Assembly (NCBI GenBank): GCA_002104905.1
Contig: MCFE01000006.1
Span: forward strand, 124,001-188,000
Source: Basidiobolus meristosporus CBS 931.73
Taxonomy: Eukaryota > Basidiobolomycota > Basidiobolomycetes > Basidiobolales > Basidiobolaceae
DNA length: 64,000 nt
Direction of reading: 5' to 3'
The position numbers and the translations under genes are program-made. Under the pieces are notes generated by a model. It worked only from the letters and a program-made list of their open reading frames with translations. It ran no database searches and was not told where the DNA came from. Positions 61,689 through 64,000 of the stretch are shown piece after piece (the first letter of the stretch is position 1; each line of letters opens with the position of its first letter).

Positions 61689-62504
61689 TATATTGTAGAA
61701 AATGTTGATATTGCACTGCATGCAACATAACTTTACTCTGAAATTATCATACTCTGATAATGTCTATAGCCAAAGCCAGGGCCTGTGGGAACCTGCAAGT
61801 AAACAACTGTGCAAAGCTGCTGTGCTATATATGGCAGATTGAGTACACTTACTCATGGTTTTCCATTTCTTTGATAAGCAATTCTGCTTTGCCCATATGA
61901 AGAGTACCAGCCACTTATGATACTTATCCAGATATGATGTTGGCAATAGTTATGGCAGAATTTTCAAGGTTTACTGTAAGCAAGTAAATTTAGGACAGAC
62001 AAGCATCCAAGCTGAAGATCTTGATATAAAGGGTATATGATGTCCTATTTATACAATCATGGTACAATCATTAAAGCGTCTATACTGTGCAGGTCTCATA
62101 CTACTGCTCAATGCTTGTTTGAGATTATCCTCTCTTTTAGAGCCTTGCAGAGCTCACATCATGTACCTTAGCTTGTTGTGATGTTGTCCAAAGCACTGCA
62201 GAAGCCTATAGCCTCACTTATATCAAGCATTAGTAGTCACATATCATTCTGAAGATGCATCAAATCAAAGTCAATCCCCTTGGTAGACAATTCCATCTAT
62301 CTGCAATCCTGTGCCTATATTGGCTGGCAGCTGATCACTCCATGTACCTTCCGGAGTTGTAACTCCAAGTTACTATCAGCAAGCTTGCAGAGCATGCAGG
62401 GGGCTTTGAAAACACATGGAGCACCTTGGATGCTAAAGATACAAGGGCTCTTACAGCTATAGCTTGCTAAAAGACAAGCTAGAAGCTTAGACATATGCAT
62501 TATT
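61689..62504. other. Unassigned repeat-like sequence
   Basis: No intact frame. The stretch near 62345-62450 resembles 54650-54740 (landmark ACTTGGAGCACCT / ACATGGAGCACCT), so it is repetitive. Confidence 0.3.
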
Positions 62505-62690
62505 ATGTTTTAGTATAAAAGGGAGGTAGAGTAATAGGGAGTTAGCTAATTTGGCATTCTCTAAAAATGGCCTGACTTTTTTAAATATCTAGCAGCTCCT
62601 TAGAAAAACTCAGCCATACCAGGTGCTGACTAATTATAAATCTCAATGTAAGCTGCAGCCAATGACCCATTTAACTGCATTGTAAGTTAA
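62505..62690 (-). repeat. Truncated family D LTR next to copia pol relic
   Basis: Matches about half of the family D LTR (GTAATAGGGAGTTAGCTA, TAGCAGCTCCTTA, GCTGACTAATTATAAATC). It lies downstream of minus-strand copia RNase H sequence, as a 3' LTR would. Confidence 0.55.
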
Positions 62691-62699
62691 AAGTAAATT

Positions 62700-63800
62700 C
62701 TTGAGTTACTTTTGTAGCCATGTAGCCTTCTTAGCTGCTTGACAAGCAACTATGCATTCAGCTTCAGTTGTAGATAGCGACACAGCTGGTTGTTTCTTGT
62801 AATGCCAAGTAATAGCTGCACCAGCATAAAGAAATAGATACCCAGTGATAAAGCATCTGTAAATCAGATCCCAGCCCCAATCTGAAACACTCTAACCAGG
62901 AAATATTTGCCTATTAGCTGCTCCAGAGTATCTTAGTATCTTATTACTAGTACCTGGTAAATATCTGAAAATCTGCTTAACTGCTATAATTTGATTTGAT
63001 ATATAATTTTGCATGAGCTGACTGGCTATTCCTAGTGCAACTGCAATATCTGGATATGAAGACTCCATCAGGCACATCATGCTGCAAACTATTGATTGAT
63101 AGGGAACGCTCTGGTCTAGAATTGAGCCCTTTTTAAACTAAAACTGGCTGCAATTTGCTTGATTTTCAGGTTATTCTCCATAGGAGTAGCTGCAAGATTA
63201 CAATTTTCCAGTTTAAGCATCCTAGTATGACCCTGATGTAACTAGACTGGTTCAGCACAATCTCTTCATGGGCATGCTCAGGATGACTCCAGTTCCAAGG
63301 AAACTGATCTATTTTCCAACATTTGGCATTTCAAACTTGCTGATGAAGTCTGATTGTGTCTGTTTAAGTGCATGCCAGTTGCATGATGCTATTATCAAAT
63401 TGTCCACATTCTAAACTAGGATGATCACACCTGTTTTTAGCTGTTTCAAATATATATTGTGATCTGCAGTGCTACAGATGAGCCCAATCTCCTCTGGATG
63501 TGTTTTAATCTAGTTATACCACGCTTCAAGTGGCTGATTACCTGGTAACAATTTCCAAATCTGCAAACAATATGGGGCCTTTTAGATTAGTAAAACCTTC
63601 TGGTAGCTCCATAAATATAGTTTCTTGCAGATTTCCATTTAGTAAAACTGCTTTGACATCCTCTTGGTATAGAATTCAACTGTATACAGCTGCCAGGGCT
63701 AGAACTGTCCTAATGAAGAAAAGTTGACAATGGGAGCAGAAATTTCCACACACATAGTACAAGGGCTCTTTAACATGGGGGAGAGGCAAGAGGATGCTAT
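62700..63800 (-). pseudogene. Copia RT/RNase H relic of family D, minus strand
   Basis: Minus-strand pieces read, from high to low, SAPIVNFSS, IRTVLALAAVYS, EDVKAVLLNGNLQETIFMEL, an altered NVDNLIIAS at the YVDD site, then IAVKQIFRYLPGTSNKILRY. These are successive copia RT and RNase H motifs, broken by stops and frameshifts. The catalytic YVDD is lost. The element may continue beyond the right edge. Confidence 0.8.
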
Positions 63801-64000
63801 GCTAAAACTGAGTACTAGAAAGGTAACACCTTCAGAAGTATTTACAGTATTAATGCTGCTATATATATTTAGAACAACAGATACTCTGTCTGCTTCAAAG
63901 CTTACCAGAAAAGTATGAGCCACTCATGCTTTCTTTTGACAGCAGAGAAGACAATCAGACTTTAGTCTATTGCAGAGGAAGACTTCTGCATGAAGAGCTC

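Noticed and set aside
36894-64000. CRISPR arrays, prophage or bacterial operons
   Set aside because: The sequence is a eukaryotic genome with spliced genes and retrotransposons; no regularly spaced short repeats or bacterial gene signals were seen.

Overview
The window looks like nuclear DNA of an early-diverging (zygomycete-type) fungus. Almost every gene is split by short introns of about 50-90 bases with fungal-type GT..AG sites. The gene set is eukaryotic and fungal: poly(A) polymerase, an ascomycete-style TRP2, FYV7, cytosolic GH85 ENGase and LC8. Several genes fit a lineage below Dikarya: a DUF8032 protein, a CP2/grainyhead factor, and an AP-4 epsilon gene that also carries a U12-type (minor spliceosome) intron. 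I cannot name the genus.

Layout. Bases 1-36,800 are gene-dense and unique. In order: an orphan 716-aa serine-rich protein (+); a 4.4 kb gap; a CP2-family transcription factor (+); AP-4 complex subunit epsilon (+, 30 exons, 1080 aa by my reconstruction); a DUF8032 protein (-); poly(A) polymerase (-, 16 exons, 688 aa); FYV7-like rRNA-processing factor (+); cytosolic inorganic pyrophosphatase (+); anthranilate synthase component I (+); GH85 endo-beta-N-acetylglucosaminidase (+); dynein light chain LC8 (+); an orphan 312-aa protein (-); and two convergent small secreted-protein genes. I worked out exon junctions by hand so that reading phase is continuous through each gene.

Bases 36,900-64,000 are a nest of transposable elements with no recognisable host gene. 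An apparently complete Ty1/copia element (37,627-42,311: 349-bp LTRs, TTAAT target duplication, one gag-pol frame) sits inside the gag of an older relative. A second, degenerate relative (42,598-47,223) lies inside a different repeat, here called family B, and is itself broken by a 512-bp solo LTR (AAAGA target duplication) and by a GC-rich block that replaces part of its reverse transcriptase. Further right are a minus-strand copia relic, several copies of family B with a decayed minus-strand reading frame, a second solo LTR, two LTRs of another copia family, and a minus-strand copia pol relic that runs to the window edge.

The host genes do not form one pathway. They are independent housekeeping loci covering transcription, mRNA 3'-end formation, ribosome biogenesis, tryptophan synthesis, glycan turnover, vesicle coats and dynein. 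The points most worth a second look are the U12-type intron in AP-4 epsilon, the microinversion in one LTR of the intact copia element, the half-tRNA primer-binding site, the micro-exons, and the unclassified family B.
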